A DNA stretch of 64,000 nt from contig JAYRJL010000002.1 in NCBI GenBank assembly GCA_041906305.1, positions 310,001 through 374,000 of the forward strand, read 5' to 3'. The notes under the pieces are model-generated. The model searched no databases. It was not told the origin of the DNA and saw nothing but the letters and a program-made list of their open reading frames with translations. Below, one piece after another: positions 25,489 to 33,969 of this stretch. Source of the stretch: SHVZ01 sp041906305. GTDB lineage: Bacteria; Pseudomonadota; Alphaproteobacteria; SHVZ01. Both the position numbers and the translations under genes were made by a program. The number at the start of each line of letters is the position of its first letter. The stretch's first letter is position 1.

Positions 25489-26343
25489 TCAGGCGGCCTT
25501 GTACTCGCCCTTCTTCACCGTATCGGCGAACAGCATCTTTGCCAGGTCGTCATCCGCGGTCTCGCCGACGTCGAACTTGTACATGGCGCGCGTGGCCAGA
25601 TCGGTGTCGATGTCGGCGATCACCAGATCCTCGCGCTTGAGCTCCGACTGCGCCTTCACCACGCCGTCCGGAGAGATCACCATCGTCCGGCAGTTCTGGT
25701 GCTGATCGTGGCAGATGTTGGTGGTGAGGAACCAGACGGTGTTCTCGGCCGCCCGCGTCGTCGCCATCGCGTGATGGACCGGGATCTTCCAGTCGTTCGG
25801 ACGCGTGGTGTTGTTCTGAGGGTGGAAGACCACCTGCGCCCCCTTGGCGACGCAGGCGCGCGTGCTGGAAGCGAAGCGGAACGCCTCGTAGCAGATGACG
25901 ACGCCGACCTTCACGCCGAACAGCTCGTAGACGTCGAAGCCCTCGCCCTTGCTGTAGGCGACCGCATCCAGCGGGGTCAGCTTGGTCTTGTGATGGACGC
26001 CGAGGATCTTGCCTTCCGGCGAGATCGTCAGCGCCGAGTTGTACGGCTTGCCCTTGAGCGGGTTCGACTCGAGCGGCATCTCGGTGCCGAGGATGCAAGC
26101 CATCCTGAGCTCGCCGCACCGCTTGGCGACCTTCTCGTGCAGCGCCTGCAGACGAGCCGGCTCGACCGGCGTGTCGGTCGGCGTGATGTCGACCCGGTAC
26201 CCCACGGTCTGGGTCTCGGGGAAGCACAGGATCTGGACGCCTGCCTTCCCCGCCTCCTCGATGAAGCGAAAGATCGTCGCTGCGTTCGTGTCGAAATCGG
26301 GGCTCTGCCGCGCCTGGGCCAGGCCGACCTTGAGAATGGGCAT
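25489..26343 (-). CDS. Carbon-nitrogen hydrolase (nitrilase superfamily amidase)
   Basis: A 284-residue member of the nitrilase superfamily. The catalytic triad is visible: Glu43 (CFPETQ), Lys119 (HHKTKL) and Cys151 (VVICYEAFRF). The start MPILKVGLAQARQSPDF is the conserved N-terminus; a longer frame to 26757 runs antisense into the MFS gene and is not credible. Family members hydrolyse N-carbamoyl amino acids, omega-amides, aliphatic amides or nitriles, and this one is not close enough to any to decide. It is followed by the CocE-type hydrolase and is divergent from the MFS exporter gene. Confidence 0.92.
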   Translation of the reverse strand: MPILKVGLAQARQSPDFDTNAATIFRFIEEAGKAGVQILCFPETQTVGYRVDITPTDTPVEPARLQALHEKVAKRCGELRMACILGTEMPLESNPLKGKPYNSALTISPEGKILGVHHKTKLTPLDAVAYSKGEGFDVYELFGVKVGVVICYEAFRFASSTRACVAKGAQVVFHPQNNTTRPNDWKIPVHHAMATTRAAENTVWFLTTNICHDQHQNCRTMVISPDGVVKAQSELKREDLVIADIDTDLATRAMYKFDVGETADDDLAKMLFADTVKKGEYKAA

Positions 26344-26520
26344 GACGTCCTCCCTGAACCTCGAACCGAGACTATCGGCTGCAAAGCGATGGTCAACGGC
26401 GCTTCGCCTGGGACGCAATCGGCGTGACGCCCCGGTCGATGGGTGAGAATATCGGCGGAATGAAAGTGGAGGAAACGCGCCGCCGGCCCCGCCGGAACGG
26501 CTTCCCGGGGGCCTGGACGC

Positions 26521-27786
26521 GTGAGCGCTAGCCAGCGGCCGCCGGTCCTGGCCCCATTCCAGACCCGCAGCTTCCGCTTCCAGTGGCCGGCCGACCTCGC
26601 CACCTCCTGGGCCCAGGAGATGGAGGGCGTCATCCTCGGCTGGTACATCCTGGTCGAGACCGGTTCGGTCATGATGCTGACCTTGTTCGGGTCGGTGATC
26701 TTCATCGGCACGCTGCTGGCCCCGATGTTCGGGGTCGTCGGCGACCGGATCGGCCACCGCAACCTGCTCTGCCTGATGCGGGTGAGCTACACCATCCTCT
26801 CCCTCACGCTGATGATCCTGATCTTCAGCGGAACGGTGTCGCCGGTTTCCGTCTTTGTCGTCGCCACGGTGATGAGCTCGATCCGTTCATCCGACCTCGT
26901 CATGCGGAATGCGATCATCGGGAGCACGATCCCGCAGCCGCTGCTGGTCGGTGCCATGGGTGTCTCGCGCATCACCGGGGATTCCGCCCGGATCGCCGGG
27001 GCGCTCGCCGGCGCGGCGGTCGTGGCGACCCTCGGCATGGGGCCGGCCTATCTCGTGATCACGTTGTTCTACGGCATCAGCTTCCTCCTGACGCTGGGCG
27101 TCGCCGGCGCCGGTCCGGCGGCCCATACGATCGGCGAGATGTCCGGAATGCCGTCCCGTTCCTCGCCTTGGCGCGATCTCAGCGAAGGTCTCGCCTATGT
27201 ATGGCGGACGCCGCACCTGCTGGCGGCGACGGCGATCGCCTTCCTGGTCAACCTGACCGCCTATCCCTGGTCGAACGGACTGCTGCCCTACGTCGCGCGC
27301 GAGGTCTACCGCATCGACCAGACGGGCCTTGGCTATCTCGTCGCCAGCTTCGCGGTCGGCGCGATCACGGGGTCGATCGCGCTCTCGACCCACGGTGCCT
27401 CGATCCGGCCCGCCCGGATGATGATCGTCTTCGCCGGCATCTGGCACGCGCTGCTCTTCGTCTTCGCCTTCCAGGAGACCGAGATCGGCGGCCTGGTGAT
27501 GATGACCCTCGCGGGCCTCGCCCAGAGCCTGTGCCTGGTGCCGCTCGCGGCGATGCTGGTGCGAACGTCCGAGCCTCGCTTGCGCGGGCGGGTCATGGGC
27601 GTGCGCATGCTCGCGGTCTACGGCCTTCCGGTCGGGCTGGTCGCGACCGGGCCGCTGATCGAGCATCTCGGATTCCGCGCGACCGGGATACTCTACTCGG
27701 TCGGCGGTCTCGTCGCCTGCATCGCGATCGCGGTGCACTGGTGGCACCATCTCTGGCCGGCGGACGCCCCCGGCAATGTGCGCTAG
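26521..27786 (+). CDS. MFS transporter (MFS_3/EntS-like exporter family)
   Basis: A 421-residue membrane protein with about 12 helices. The N-terminal FQTRSFRFQWPADLATSWAQ and GVVGDRIGHRNLL (loop 2-3 motif) are typical of the EntS/MFS_3 exporter family. Translation probably starts at GTG 26521; the nearby ATG at 26460 is out of frame. It is divergent from the amidase gene. Its stop shares CTAG with the opposing EamA transporter stop. The substrate is unknown; family members export siderophores or drugs. Confidence 0.88.
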   Translation: MSASQRPPVLAPFQTRSFRFQWPADLATSWAQEMEGVILGWYILVETGSVMMLTLFGSVIFIGTLLAPMFGVVGDRIGHRNLLCLMRVSYTILSLTLMILIFSGTVSPVSVFVVATVMSSIRSSDLVMRNAIIGSTIPQPLLVGAMGVSRITGDSARIAGALAGAAVVATLGMGPAYLVITLFYGISFLLTLGVAGAGPAAHTIGEMSGMPSRSSPWRDLSEGLAYVWRTPHLLAATAIAFLVNLTAYPWSNGLLPYVAREVYRIDQTGLGYLVASFAVGAITGSIALSTHGASIRPARMMIVFAGIWHALLFVFAFQETEIGGLVMMTLAGLAQSLCLVPLAAMLVRTSEPRLRGRVMGVRMLAVYGLPVGLVATGPLIEHLGFRATGILYSVGGLVACIAIAVHWWHHLWPADAPGNVR

Positions 27787-28688
27787 GCCGGCGCTGCCGG
27801 CCGGCGATTGACCAGATAGAGGCCGGCGAAGATCAGCGCCGCGCTGAGCACGACGCCGAGCCCAATGGTCTCCCCGAAGAACAGCCAGCCCCAGCAGAGG
27901 CCGGAGAGAGCCACGGCGTACGAAGCCTGGCTGACGAAGACCGCGCCGACGCGGCGGAGCAGATCGAAATAGAGGATGTAGGAGCAGACCGAGACGAACA
28001 TCACGGCGACCAGAGCCCACTCGCCCGGCAGCAGCGGCGGCCAGGGCACGTAAAGCTGATCGAGCGCAGTCGCCGCCGGCAGGAGGAAGCTGATCGCACC
28101 TCCCAGCATGCCGGCCGCCATCACGATCGGCGCGTTGCGGTCGCTAGGCCGCATCTTGACGCCGATGATGTTGCCGAGCCCGTAGAGCGCCGGCGTGAGC
28201 AGCGCCTGGAGGATCCAGGGCAGCAGCTCGGCCGAGGGCAGCGCCACACCGGGACTCATCAGCACGACGACGCCGGAAAGCCCGATCAGTATGCCGAGCG
28301 CGCGCGAGCCCGAGAACGGCTCCAGCCGGATCATGACCGCGAGCGCGTAGGTTACCACCGGCGAGAGGTTCACCAGCAGCGACATCAGCCCGGCCGGGAT
28401 GTGCTTCACGCAGAGCGCCATGTTGGCGTTCGGCAGCGCGATGCTGAAGATGCCCATCGCCAAGTAGAAGCGGATGTGCTGCCAGCCGAAGCCGAACCGC
28501 AGGTCGCGCCAGAAGGCGAGCACGAGCAGCAGGGTCGCCGCCCCGGTCGACTGCCAGAGGGAGTAGCTGAGCGGCGGCACGCCAGCGCCGGACGCCATCT
28601 TGGCCAGGGACATCATCAGCCCCCAGAGCGACCCGAGGCAGATGATCCCGAGGACGGCGTGGAGAGGGCTGGTCGTGGGCTGGGACAT
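27783..28688 (-). CDS. EamA/DMT-family transporter
   Basis: A 301-residue inner-membrane protein with about ten helices in two EamA repeats, beginning MSQPTTSPLHAVLGIICLGS. GSLWGLMMSLAKMASGAGVPPL and MALCVKHIPAGLMSLLVNLSP are split across the first repeat; VFVSQASYAVALSGLCWGWLF is typical of the second. The family exports amino acids and metabolites. The frame is open well upstream, but that part is antisense to the aminotransferase gene and is rejected. It is divergent from the aminotransferase gene by 108 bases. Confidence 0.9.
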   Translation of the reverse strand: MSQPTTSPLHAVLGIICLGSLWGLMMSLAKMASGAGVPPLSYSLWQSTGAATLLLVLAFWRDLRFGFGWQHIRFYLAMGIFSIALPNANMALCVKHIPAGLMSLLVNLSPVVTYALAVMIRLEPFSGSRALGILIGLSGVVVLMSPGVALPSAELLPWILQALLTPALYGLGNIIGVKMRPSDRNAPIVMAAGMLGGAISFLLPAATALDQLYVPWPPLLPGEWALVAVMFVSVCSYILYFDLLRRVGAVFVSQASYAVALSGLCWGWLFFGETIGLGVVLSAALIFAGLYLVNRRPAAPA

Positions 28689-28796
28689 GCGCCAGCCCCG
28701 AATAGCAGATATCAGCTCAGGTTCCACCTCCAGACTGGTCCGCGATCCTACGATCCCGGTTCCCTTGCCCCGCGTCCTCCTCGTAACCTCACGCTC

Positions 28797-29993
28797 ATGG
28801 CAAACGCCCGCCTCGAAAGCCTCCGCGACTATCCATTCGAACGGCTGACCCGTCTTCTCGACGGCGTGCCACCCTTCGGGAACGCGCCGCCGATCAACAT
28901 GTCGATCGGCGAGCCGCAGCACGCGCCGCCAGCGATCGTCCGCGAGTTGGTCGACCGCGGGCATCCGACCTGGAACCGCTATCCGCCCATCAACGGCACG
29001 CCGGAGTTCCGCCGGGCCGCGCTGGGCTGGCTGGAGCGCCGCTATCGCCTGCCGAACGGGATGATCGAGCCGGATACGATGATCTTCCCCTGCGCCGGGA
29101 CGCGCGAGGGTCTCTACATGGCGGCGACGGTCGCGATCTCGCCGCCTCCGAACGGCGGTCCCGCCCCGTTCGCGCTGATGCCGAACCCGGCCTACCAGGT
29201 CTATATCGGTGCGGCGACGCTCGCCGGCGCCGAGCCGGTCTACCTGCCGGCGACCGCGGCGAAAGGCTTCCTTCCCGATCTCGATGCGATCCCGGCAGAG
29301 ACACTGGCGCGGACGCAGATCATGTATCTCTGCACGCCGAGCAACCCGCAGGGCGCGGTCGCCGATCTCGCCTATCTCAAGAAGGCGATCGGGCTCGCCC
29401 GCCGGCACGACTTCCTCTTCGTCGCCGACGAATGCTACGCCGAGATCTATGCGACCGATATGAGGCCGCCGGGCGCGCTCGAGGCCGCGGCCGAGCTCGG
29501 CGGCTCGATGGACAACCTGATGTCCTTCCACACGCTGTCGAAGCGCTCCAGCGTCCCGGGGCTCCGCTCCGGCTTCGGCGTCGGGGCGAAGAAGGAGACG
29601 CAGCTGATGCAGCGGCTCCGGACATACGCGGCCGCGGCGACGCCGATGGCGGCGCTCGACGCCGCGACCGCGCTCTGGAACGACGATGCCCATGTCGAGG
29701 CGACGCGGGCGCTCTATCGCAAGAAGTTCGACATGGCCGAGCGCATCCTGGGCCCGCGCTTCCGCGTCACCCGGCCCAAGGGTGGCTTCTATCTCTGGAT
29801 CGACGTCGGCGACGGCGAGGCCGCGACCAAGCGGCTCTGGGAGAAGGCCGGGGTCAAGGTGCTGCCCGGCGCTTACCTGACCCGTCCGGAGCCGGACGGC
29901 ACCAACACCGGCACGCCTTATATACGCATCGCGCTGGTCGCCGATCTCGAGGCGACCGAGGAAGCGCTCAACCGCGTCGCCCGCGTGCTCTGA
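28797..29993 (+). CDS. dapC: Succinyldiaminopimelate aminotransferase-type PLP enzyme (DapC-like)
   Basis: A 398-residue class I/II aminotransferase whose start, LESLRDYPFERLTRLLDG then INMSIGEPQHAPP, matches the DapC form that transaminates N-succinyl-LL-2,6-diaminoheptanedioate in lysine and peptidoglycan synthesis. PLP binds Lys249 (FHTLSKRSSVPGLRSGF); other motifs are CTPSNPQGAV and VADECYAEIY. The open frame runs far upstream, but the conserved start and antisense neighbours fix the ATG at 28797. Its TGA overlaps the ATG of the GMC gene (TGATG), so the two are translated together, an unusual partner for a lysine gene. A related aminotransferase with another substrate remains possible. 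Confidence 0.85.
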   Translation: MANARLESLRDYPFERLTRLLDGVPPFGNAPPINMSIGEPQHAPPAIVRELVDRGHPTWNRYPPINGTPEFRRAALGWLERRYRLPNGMIEPDTMIFPCAGTREGLYMAATVAISPPPNGGPAPFALMPNPAYQVYIGAATLAGAEPVYLPATAAKGFLPDLDAIPAETLARTQIMYLCTPSNPQGAVADLAYLKKAIGLARRHDFLFVADECYAEIYATDMRPPGALEAAAELGGSMDNLMSFHTLSKRSSVPGLRSGFGVGAKKETQLMQRLRTYAAAATPMAALDAATALWNDDAHVEATRALYRKKFDMAERILGPRFRVTRPKGGFYLWIDVGDGEAATKRLWEKAGVKVLPGAYLTRPEPDGTNTGTPYIRIALVADLEATEEALNRVARVL

Positions 29994-31570
29994 TGCGGAA
30001 GGACCCGGTCGACGTCATCGTGGTCGGCGCGGGCTTCGGTGGGGCCGCCTTCTGCGCGCGGCTCGCGGCAAAGGCGCCAAAGCTCCGCATCGTCTGCCTG
30101 GAGCGCGGGCCGTGGGTCGACCGCAAGGCGATGCCGTCGCTTATGCAGGAGTGGCAGAGCTCCTCCTTCGGTGCCTGGGCGACGCCGCCGAACACGCGGC
30201 TCAAGTCGGGCCAGAAGCTGCAAACCGACGACTATCCGATCGACGACGATCAATCGGCGTTCAAGCCGCTGATGTGGAACGGCGTCGGCGGCTCCACCAT
30301 GACCTGGGCCGCGCACTTCCCGCGGCTGCATCCATCCGACTTCAAGACGAAGACCCTGGACGGCGTCGGCGACGACTGGCCGTTCGACTATTTCGACCTA
30401 GAACCCTATTACGACGAGAACGACCGCATCTGCGGCGTGGCGGGCTTGAACGGCGATCCGGCGTATCCGCCGAAGTCGCCACGCCAGATGCCACCGTTCC
30501 CGCTCGGCCGGCTCGGCATGGCTGCGGCCAAGGGCTTCGACAGGCTGGGCTGGCACTGGTGGCCCGTCGACGCCGCGGTGAACTCGGCACCCTACGGCGA
30601 CCGTGCCGCCTGCAATCACTGCGGTCCCTGCCTGCAAGGCTGCCCGATCGGCGCCAAGATGTCGGTCGATGTGACCTATTGGCCGCGCGCAATCGCCGCC
30701 GGCGTCGAGCTACGGCCGAGCTGCATCGTCCAGCAGGTGGAAATCGAAGCCGGCCGCGCGACCGGCGTGCGCTATCGCGATCCTGAGGGCAACGAGGTCG
30801 TGCAGCCGGCGTCGCTGGTCGTCGTCGCCGGCAATGGCATTGGCACTGCGCGCCTCCTCCTCGCCTCCGGCGTCGACAGCCCGGCGCTGGGCCGGAACCT
30901 GATGTTCCACCCGGCTGCCTATCTCCGCGCCAACTTCGCCGAGGAGCTGGACGGGCCGGTCGGTCCCGTCGGCTGCGCGCTCTACAGCCACGAGTTCTAC
31001 GAGACCGATCCGAAGCGTGCCTTCAAGCGCGGCGTCCATATCCAAGTCACCAGAGAGAACTCGCTGCTGAGCCAGGCGATGCGCATCACGCCGCGTGCCT
31101 GGGGCCGGGAGCCCCAGGAATTTCTGCGCAAGGAATTCAAGCATTCGATGGCGGTGCTGGTCCTGGCTGAGGACCTACCGGAAGAGCACAACCGTGTCTC
31201 GCTGACCAACAAGACCGAGGCCGACGGCCTGCCCGGCGTGAAGCTTGACTACACGCTGTCGGAGCATTCGCGGAAGAGCCTCGACTTCGGCCTCGATCGC
31301 GGCGAGGAGTTCCTGCGCGCCGCCGGCGCCGAGAGCGTGCTCCGGATTCCGCTGGCGCCATCGACGGGCTGGCATCTGCTCGGCACCGCAAGGATGGGAA
31401 GCGATCCCAAGACCTCGGTCGTCGACGGTCAGGGGCGCAGCCACACCGTCCGCAACCTGATGGTCGCGGATGGTAGTCTGTTCCCGACCGTCGGCGCCGT
31501 GAACCCAGGCTCGACCATCGGCGCGCTCGGCCTCAAGCTAGCCGACGGCGTCGCGAGCGACGTCGCATGA
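29993..31570 (+). CDS. GMC-family flavin dehydrogenase with four-cysteine cluster motif
   Basis: A 525-residue FAD enzyme. The Rossmann fold is VVGAGFGGAAF; the C-terminal GMC signature is GTARMGSDPKTSVVDGQGR and NPGSTIGALGLKLADG. Unlike soluble alcohol oxidases it has Cys207-x2-Cys210-x2-Cys213-x3-Cys217-Pro (CNHCGPCLQGCP), at the place where FAD-dependent glucose, fructose and gluconate dehydrogenases carry an iron-sulfur cluster for electron transfer. It lacks a signal peptide. It is coupled to the aminotransferase upstream (TGATG) and to a small subunit downstream (ATGA). The likely role is oxidation of an alcohol or hydroxy acid into the electron-transfer chain; the substrate is unknown. 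Confidence 0.9.
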   Translation: MRKDPVDVIVVGAGFGGAAFCARLAAKAPKLRIVCLERGPWVDRKAMPSLMQEWQSSSFGAWATPPNTRLKSGQKLQTDDYPIDDDQSAFKPLMWNGVGGSTMTWAAHFPRLHPSDFKTKTLDGVGDDWPFDYFDLEPYYDENDRICGVAGLNGDPAYPPKSPRQMPPFPLGRLGMAAAKGFDRLGWHWWPVDAAVNSAPYGDRAACNHCGPCLQGCPIGAKMSVDVTYWPRAIAAGVELRPSCIVQQVEIEAGRATGVRYRDPEGNEVVQPASLVVVAGNGIGTARLLLASGVDSPALGRNLMFHPAAYLRANFAEELDGPVGPVGCALYSHEFYETDPKRAFKRGVHIQVTRENSLLSQAMRITPRAWGREPQEFLRKEFKHSMAVLVLAEDLPEEHNRVSLTNKTEADGLPGVKLDYTLSEHSRKSLDFGLDRGEEFLRAAGAESVLRIPLAPSTGWHLLGTARMGSDPKTSVVDGQGRSHTVRNLMVADGSLFPTVGAVNPGSTIGALGLKLADGVASDVA

Positions 31571-31950
31571 GCACCTTCCGAGATGCCGTGCTCGACACGC
31601 TGTTGCCCGGAGTTTCCGGCTTGCCGGCAGGGTCGATGATCGGGCTCGATGCCTCGCCTCACGCCGAGGCGCTGCGCGAAATTGCGAACGAGGCGGGTGG
31701 CGAAGCGTCTTTCATTTCGGCGCCTGTCGACAAGCGCGCCGAGATACTGCGTCGTATCGAAGGCAGGGCTGCGGTCCAGGCGCTCATCACCGCGGCGATG
31801 ATGCGCTACTACCAGTCGGAGACGGTGATCGCCGCGATGGGCTGGCGGACCGCGCCGCCGCAGCCGACGGGACACAAGGTCATTGCCACCGACGCGGCAA
31901 CCTGGGAGCGGCTCGACAAGGTGAAGGCGCGCGGCCGCATCTGGCGCTAA
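31567..31950 (+). CDS. Small partner of GMC dehydrogenase (gluconate 2-dehydrogenase subunit 3-like)
   Basis: A 127-residue protein overlapping the GMC gene by four bases. The opening FRDAVLDTLLPGVSGLPAG and the closing AAMMRYYQSETVIAAMGWRT resemble the small subunit (subunit 3) of membrane gluconate/glucose dehydrogenases, which carries the Tat signal for the flavoprotein in those enzymes. Here no twin-arginine signal is present, so the complex may be cytoplasmic. A second gene pair of the same design lies at 48443-50445. Its TAA stop overlaps the stop of the Lrp gene on the other strand. Confidence 0.72.
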   Translation: MSTFRDAVLDTLLPGVSGLPAGSMIGLDASPHAEALREIANEAGGEASFISAPVDKRAEILRRIEGRAAVQALITAAMMRYYQSETVIAAMGWRTAPPQPTGHKVIATDAATWERLDKVKARGRIWR

Positions 31951-32405
31951 CGGATTGTGATCGGCAGCTCGGTCGTCGACTTGATCCGCTCCATCGCGAA
32001 GCGTGAGGTCACGTTCTTGAGCGGCGTCGACTCGATCAACCTCTTGTAGAAGGCGTCGTAGCTCGCCATGTCGGCGACCACGACCTTCAGCATGTAGTCG
32101 ACATCGCCGGCCATGCGGTAGACGTCGACCACTTCCGGCATCGCTGAGATCGAACCGGCGAACTGCTCGATCCAGTCCTTCGAATGATCCTTGGTCTCGA
32201 TCGAGACGAAGACAGTGAGGCCGAGCCCGACTTTGTCGGAATCGACCAGCGCCACGCGCCGAGTGATCACGCCCTGCGCCTCGAGCTTCTGGATCCGCTT
32301 CCAGCATGGCGTCTGCGAGAGGCCGACGCGGCTCGAGAGCTCGGCAATCGAGATCGAGGCGTCGTTCTGCAGGGCAAGAAGGATCTTCCGGTCGATGCGG
32401 TCCAT
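31947..32405 (-). CDS. Lrp/AsnC-family transcription regulator
   Basis: A 152-residue regulator. The N-terminal helix-turn-helix (MDRIDRKILLALQNDASISI, then SSRVGLSQTPCWKRIQKLE) and the C-terminal ligand-binding ferredoxin-like domain (PEVVDVYRMAGDVDYMLKVVV) are typical. Such proteins sense amino acids and usually regulate a divergent or adjacent transporter or catabolic gene. It is divergent from cysG by 264 bases and convergent with the GMC small-subunit gene. A 22-base palindrome sits 19 bases upstream of its start and may be its own operator. Confidence 0.93.
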   Translation of the reverse strand: MDRIDRKILLALQNDASISIAELSSRVGLSQTPCWKRIQKLEAQGVITRRVALVDSDKVGLGLTVFVSIETKDHSKDWIEQFAGSISAMPEVVDVYRMAGDVDYMLKVVVADMASYDAFYKRLIESTPLKNVTSRFAMERIKSTTELPITIR

Positions 32406-32423
32406 GCGGCGTCTCCACGCTCT

Positions 32424-32445
32424 GGATCTGCGATACCGCAGATCC
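32424..32445. promoter_or_regulatory. 22-bp palindrome upstream of lrp, candidate operator
   Basis: A perfect inverted repeat GGATCTGCG-N4-CGCAGATCC lies 19 bases upstream of the Lrp-family start. The placement suggests autoregulation. Just beyond it (32470-32518) is an AT-rich tract that stands out from the GC-rich surroundings and could hold promoters for both lrp and cysG. No exact second copy was noticed. Confidence 0.5.
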
Positions 32446-32669
32446 GCACCGCTGTAGATACGCGAACCGCTTAAAAAAATGCATGAATATATTTTTTACA
32501 TTACCTACATGTTAATTATGGATGACGGTCGGGGCGCGGCATGAAGGGGGTGCCCTCGCGCACCGTGAAAAGAGAATAAAATCCCATGGCTTAGGCCGCC
32601 TCCGGAAGCAGGTTCTTTTCTTTCCGGCAGGATTGCTTCGCCCTTCGGGGAGGCCTTTTATCCTTCTTC

Positions 32670-33653
32670 ATGAGCACGAAGCGCCGCTATTTGCCGCTCT
32701 CCTATGACGTTGCGGGCAAGCCAGTCGGGATCGTCGGCAATGGCATGGCGGCGCTTGCAAAGCTCGACCTGCTGACCCGAACCCAGGCAAGGATCACTCT
32801 CTATTCTCCAGCGCCACATCGCGACCTGGTTGCGGCTGCATCTGCCGCCGACGTCGAGCTGGTAGCGGCCTATCCGACCGCTGCCGACCTGGCCGGTATG
32901 GCCCTCCTTTTCCTCGCGACCGAGGATGCTGCAGAGGACGAACACCTAGCGGTGCTGGCGCGAGCCTCCGGCGTCGCGATCAACGCCGTCGACCGTCCGT
33001 ACCTGACCGACTTCGCGATGCCGTCGATCGTCGACCGCGGCAGCGTCACCGTCGCCATCGCCTCCGACGGCGCGGCTCCTGTACTGACGCAACGGGTGCG
33101 GGCGCTGATCGACGCGCTCCTGCCCGCGACACTGGCCAATCTCGGCGAGCTTGCGCGCGCGATCCGCGCGTCGGTCCTCGACCGGCTGCCCGGCAACGCC
33201 GCCCGCCGGCGGTTCTGGTGGCACGTCCTCGACGGCCGCGCCGGCGCCGCCGCGCTGTCCGGCGACATCGACCGCGCGCGCGATCTGGCGCTTCACGATC
33301 TCGATGTTGCGACAGAGCGCGTGACAGGGAAGGTTTTCTTCGTTTTTGCGCCCGAGAACGCGGATCTGCTGACGCTGCGCGCCCAGCGCCTGATGCTATG
33401 CGCCGACACGGTCATTCATGACTCGGGCGTGCCCGCCGATCTCCTCGCGATCGCACGCCGCGACGCCCGGCACATTCCGGCGGACGCAGATCCGGCGGCG
33501 CTGCTGATCCGCCTCGCGCGGTCAGGCCAGCACGTCGTCCGCCTCGCTGCGTCCTTCGCCGAAAGCGCAGCGCTGCGTCACGCCGGAATCGAGCACGAGC
33601 TCGTCCCCGGCATCACCGCCGTCGTTCCGATGGCTCCGTCCCTCGCCGCCTAG
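32670..33653 (+). CDS. cysG: Siroheme synthase-like protein: precorrin-2 dehydrogenase with degenerate methyltransferase domain
   Basis: A 327-residue protein. The N-terminal two thirds match the CysG/Met8 NAD-dependent precorrin-2 dehydrogenase/ferrochelatase (VGIVGNGMAALAKLDLL, LLFLATEDAAEDE, AINAVDRPYLTDFAMPSIVDRG). The last 110 residues resemble the uroporphyrinogen methyltransferase domain but are shortened and eroded: the usual GAGPGDP loop reads FAPENAD, and the GGDPF motif reads AASFAE. It therefore probably inserts iron into sirohydrochlorin but cannot methylate uroporphyrinogen, so a separate cobA would be needed. It leads the DUF2849-cysI-DUF934 operon, supplying siroheme for sulfite reductase. 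Confidence 0.85.
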   Translation: MSTKRRYLPLSYDVAGKPVGIVGNGMAALAKLDLLTRTQARITLYSPAPHRDLVAAASAADVELVAAYPTAADLAGMALLFLATEDAAEDEHLAVLARASGVAINAVDRPYLTDFAMPSIVDRGSVTVAIASDGAAPVLTQRVRALIDALLPATLANLGELARAIRASVLDRLPGNAARRRFWWHVLDGRAGAAALSGDIDRARDLALHDLDVATERVTGKVFFVFAPENADLLTLRAQRLMLCADTVIHDSGVPADLLAIARRDARHIPADADPAALLIRLARSGQHVVRLAASFAESAALRHAGIEHELVPGITAVVPMAPSLAA

Positions 33654-33662
33654 AGACCCCAA

Positions 33663-33959
33663 GTGCCCAAAGCATCGAAGCCGTTCCGCCCCGTCGTCGC
33701 CACCGCCAACGACCTCCGCTCGGGTGCGGTCGTCTATCGCACCCATGACGGCAGGTGGGGCAATCACGCCTCGCTCGCCGAGATCGCCGACACGCAAGAA
33801 GCCGCCGACCGCCTGCTCGTGCTCGCCAAGGCCGATCACGACGCGAACATCGTCGTCGAGCCGGTGCTGATCGAGGTGGACGGCGGCAAGCCGACGAGCC
33901 TGCGCGAACGCATCCGCGATGCCGGACCGACGATCGTCCTGCCCGGCCCGTCGGTCTGA
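33663..33959 (+). CDS. DUF2849-family protein of the sulfite-reduction cluster
   Basis: A 98-residue soluble protein (VVATANDLRSGAVVYRTHDG, EVDGGKPTSLRERIRDAGP) that matches the small DUF2849 family regularly found between cysG and cysI in alphaproteobacteria. Translation starts at GTG, 9 bases after the cysG stop and 10 bases before cysI. Its function is unknown; constant linkage suggests an accessory role in siroheme delivery or sulfite reduction. Confidence 0.85.
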   Translation: MPKASKPFRPVVATANDLRSGAVVYRTHDGRWGNHASLAEIADTQEAADRLLVLAKADHDANIVVEPVLIEVDGGKPTSLRERIRDAGPTIVLPGPSV

Positions 33960-33969
33960 GGAGCTTTCG

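Noticed and set aside
26583..28796. Long in-frame extension upstream of the aminotransferase
   Set aside because: It runs through the MFS gene in another frame and antisense to the EamA gene. Its translation is Arg/Asp-rich noise, and the DapC N-terminus fixes the start at 28797.
32541..32579. 12-codon leader-like frame upstream of cysG (MKGVPSRTVKRE)
   Set aside because: It contains no cysteine or methionine run and is not followed by alternative stem-loops, so leader-peptide attenuation is not supported.
32446..32669. Possible SAM- or sulfur-related riboswitch in front of cysG
   Set aside because: No recognisable riboswitch core could be aligned by eye; only a weak CCC-TTC-GGG stem near 32642-32651. 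A covariance-model scan would decide.
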